Virus record (IMG/VR): IMGVR_UViG_3300042309_002320
Span: 1 to 64,000 of that record
Length of the DNA stretch: 64,000 nucleotides
Reading direction: 5' to 3' (one strand)
Source: a virus
The position numbers and the translations under genes are program-made. Positions 63,901 through 64,000 of this stretch are shown here, one piece after another. The notes beneath the pieces were generated by a model that made no database searches, was not told the origin of the DNA, and worked only from the letters and a program-made list of their open reading frames with translations. The first letter of the stretch is position 1. Each line of letters starts with the position of its first letter.

Positions 63901-64000
63901 TGGGAGGAGAAACTAAATTGCAATCATAGTCTGTAAATTGTACTTTTCCATCCGGCTTGCCATTACCAAAACCATCTGCTTCTACGCACTGAAATAAATT
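57908..64000 (-). CDS. Giant fibre/adhesin with FnIII, vWA, permuted FGE and propeller domains; 5' end outside
   Basis: The frame is open from the right edge to the stop at 57908, so at least 2030 residues are encoded. No start codon occurs in frame between 64000 and a TTG at 63634, which is probably internal. By position on the minus strand: a Thr/Pro linker (about 63870-63820), an FnIII-like domain (63590-63370), a domain with IMIFIDE then a vWA with MIDAS VDVSGSMN (63310-62780), and an FGE-like module in swapped order (62450-61630). Then a Cys-rich jelly-roll-like domain beginning NLVVNGDFE (61520-61060), a Thr/Pro linker, a propeller (60950-59830), a second Thr/Pro linker and an NHL/YVTN-like propeller (59680-58670). 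It ends with a proline run (58200-58150) and a Cys-rich C-terminus. It shares modules with the proteins of 4618 and 9697 and is probably a virion fibre. Confidence 0.75.
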   Translation of the reverse strand, partial: NLFQCVEADGFGNGKPDGKVQFTDYDCNLVSPPTTPPPTLPVFGPTPSVTPTPTPTPSPDKCLDADFSNRAYLDKEFFTFKASNTRQNAFVGITKNVELKQFILETIIKDKTSGVSRTESFILECPDFVECGATTVASSIITNYEVSDNIVSLSWEDQIPQYPDIEGYVIEYKTSSSSWIRDAFILDTASTSITGLELGEYYDFRVVTLTKHCEFIGPEVTGIYIPPAVILPTDFIMIFIDEANPDYVGLLGTIGKDWVEDTNNVTSLIENGAVDAERFIVLAPADSTQWIYPSNAVPKLPFGTDRVVKVSRPTTYNDILTQFETHFLPIIEQTDQETPIRILIFVDVSGSMNRADIEPGINEFIEYIVETLQYQFVEFNCSSERWLDWIYAAATNQVAQSCLQVSGSSAQNLSFKTLTSDNIIQQNYLKPQKGNNRLNINYRIQTSPSSYQDIKDCWSSANRENCTLLTTDVMQIQLNNLIVCHEYEIFYKLHYPTKQCISCNESFNEPASPASFNLVSTANYGSVAVWNDQTGNVTTVGTNGSSSFYGTYDQTGNLNEWTEGQVSSSRIVRGGSWISNSLELGSGYRSPQSPISANATIGGRIIVRDTRSLDLINYALIDDVNNVADTNGYGSVVYRYAIKKYLLTNCEYAQFLNSVASVYDRYNLYKEAMSNDPRGGILRTEKDSLYYYTTKLNMGDKPVNYITWFDLARYCNWLSNGKIDSKDSNDYGITENGAYDMSQSSITRNPAAKYAIPTENEWYKAAYYSGGSANAAYFTYATKSNNLPDPSSATSSGRGQEIDTNFVCPPPITIPVVPDCPSCANNLVVNGDFEISVPSMNLGTAANWVTNNVDVHSLHFYGTNQPIKVWVDLNSCSPGYIEQNIPTIVNGVYRLSFKKSGNNYGNINVIRTFKVVITGTYAEEYNFSFDPSNTTFESYESMGWIAEIIDFTASSTTTTIRFESTCANCGCFGAAIDCVCVLPIGQAVPSPTPSPTPTRTPVPTSTPRVTPTPTMLPVCSYKQLGELLEPQLSNRGLVTYSLSRNGSTIAGLFVNTVVVYDWNNTAWIERASRITLDNAEIVTAFSGNDSIDTDTAGTTVAIGTPRHSTSIYSTVGQYKGKVTVYMWNGTSWSKKGSDILGINTGEGLGSIVSMSSDGNTIAIGSPDYVGSTGAEQATAGKIKVYEFINGTWTQKGFSIFGENSTDLVGYYPNIKLSPDGSRLFIGITTGIVRVYDWINNAWVKSATISTSFSPSAGNILWYIDAKSNDTFVASGRSRVEVYTLINNQWTLKGSPITSIFATNEDGRAAISETNNILAIMHKDPISIINERIIIYEYVNNNWIYKEKLSDNIRSANIFQTMQINNAGTRVVDTVYNNAGRVALRCSGYECVVPTPTPTPSITLTRTPQITVTPTSTVAAVVPSVTPTRTPTRTPSSSPLPLTQCTHSTEVLFPTTEAYGCYFNNSSKKLYLVDVISDRIRVVNSITKSITSSISGPAGAEFGNLIINESLNKLYLINYGTPNNGSVLVINGSTDSLVNTISLQSKIHPSALAINSVTNKIFIMRYDSNSNAILTAINCSTDTIETSISLNKLFGNGNVSVDENNNKIYVVVSNHVGASPEHTLFIIDGSTYAVTTINNFSPGSISVTPYIFNNKLYSFDARQAGSQSSIRIYELNQSTSYYQQNPSLLSTISIVNDLLGSSYNVENFLKIDKNNKVGYYITYNNNLTDNYVVGVNLETKQNRSIINKIGPQYLGHLDVDQTTGSLYIPRYSSGNGIVLAGPCGSSNPVTPTRTPAPTPTPTRGLATGPLSIFNCVTNANGSITVSLKGILQSNQNAILFIKPLNQIYYQDAGCGSGPVAVTWTGQLPKDSLNTASSSSLPLSSSVTITHMTCHYNDCGNCAPNCALTPLRANVTHVVELYVYGPSGSYCSRCNEPSSPPPPPPPPPPPPPVNAGECYYYCDVYGGLSSTNDSEVAVVLESLPSPYTAYRWVLYQSVCNQGYSCSQPNELIYPCHPAVQGTYISTTCVPTI

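Noticed and set aside
63678-63929. Plus-strand frame near the right edge
   Set aside because: It is the shadow of the minus-strand fibre gene; the minus frame is open through the edge, and the Gly/Val repeat is the mirror of a Thr/Pro linker.
1-64000. tRNA or rRNA genes
   Set aside because: No cloverleaf-type or rRNA-like sequence was recognised in the few gaps; reading by eye could miss a tRNA overlapping a gene.

Overview
The window is best read as part of the genome of a large, AT-rich tailed bacteriophage (or a prophage-like relative). The genes are packed tightly, many with ATGA-type stop/start overlaps and clear Shine-Dalgarno sequences. The window holds a nearly complete replication, recombination and nucleotide-synthesis set, plus very large virion-type proteins. 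I see no rRNA, tRNA, transposase or bacterial housekeeping block. The host cannot be fixed from this sequence. Sigma-70-like promoters and strong Shine-Dalgarno sites argue for an ordinary bacterial host. The formylglycine-generating-enzyme (FGE)-like modules resemble those common in Planctomycetota and cyanobacteria, but this is weak evidence.

Layout. 1-456: the end of a sulfotransferase-like gene. 635-4603: an operon of small membrane proteins (holin-like, GlsB/YeaQ-like and others) around a papain-fold cysteine peptidase; it looks like a lysis or envelope module. 4618-11973: two giant modular fibre or adhesin genes with Thr/Pro-rich linkers, permuted FGE-like domains, a seven-repeat propeller, a vWA-like domain and Asp-box repeats. 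11980-12945: an RgpF-like glycosyltransferase. 12942-16606: dCMP deaminase, ribonucleotide reductase beta and alpha, and a MazG/PRA-PH-like pyrophosphohydrolase. 16663-32490: PhoH, an HNH nuclease, small unknowns including a paralogous pair, a RecA/UvsX-like recombinase, a Vsr-like nuclease, a DnaB-like helicase, a Toprim primase, a dNMP kinase, a Cas4/RecB-like nuclease interrupted by an intein, a DnaE polymerase split into two genes around a DEDDh exonuclease, and SSB. 32550-38943: eight overlapping genes for glycosyltransferase-like, nucleotidyltransferase-like and methyltransferase-like proteins. 38918-40769: a Vsr-type homing-endonuclease-like protein, a Rad52/ERF-like protein and a zinc-ribbon protein. 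40770-64000: everything is on the minus strand, with one small zinc protein and five very large virion proteins; the last runs off the right edge.

How it fits together. The phage appears to make its own deoxynucleotides (dCMP deaminase, RNR, dNMP kinase) and to run its own replisome (helicase, primase, split Pol III alpha, proofreading exonuclease, SSB) and recombination system (RecA-like, Rad52-like, Cas4-like). The glycosyltransferase operon, RgpF-like enzyme and sulfotransferase could decorate the Thr/Pro-rich linkers of the fibres, although host-surface modification is also possible.

The points most worth checking are: (1) an intein with the Trp-Cys-Thr signature of class 3 inteins and Gly at position 1, sitting directly after the catalytic Lys of the Cas4-like nuclease; (2) three FGE-like modules whose two halves are in swapped order compared with the normal family; (3) the DnaE split into two genes with all three catalytic aspartates in the first; (4) a recurring TATGGTG + -10-like intergenic motif and near-perfect sigma-70 promoters; (5) the Thr/Pro-rich fibres coupled to a glycan-type operon.
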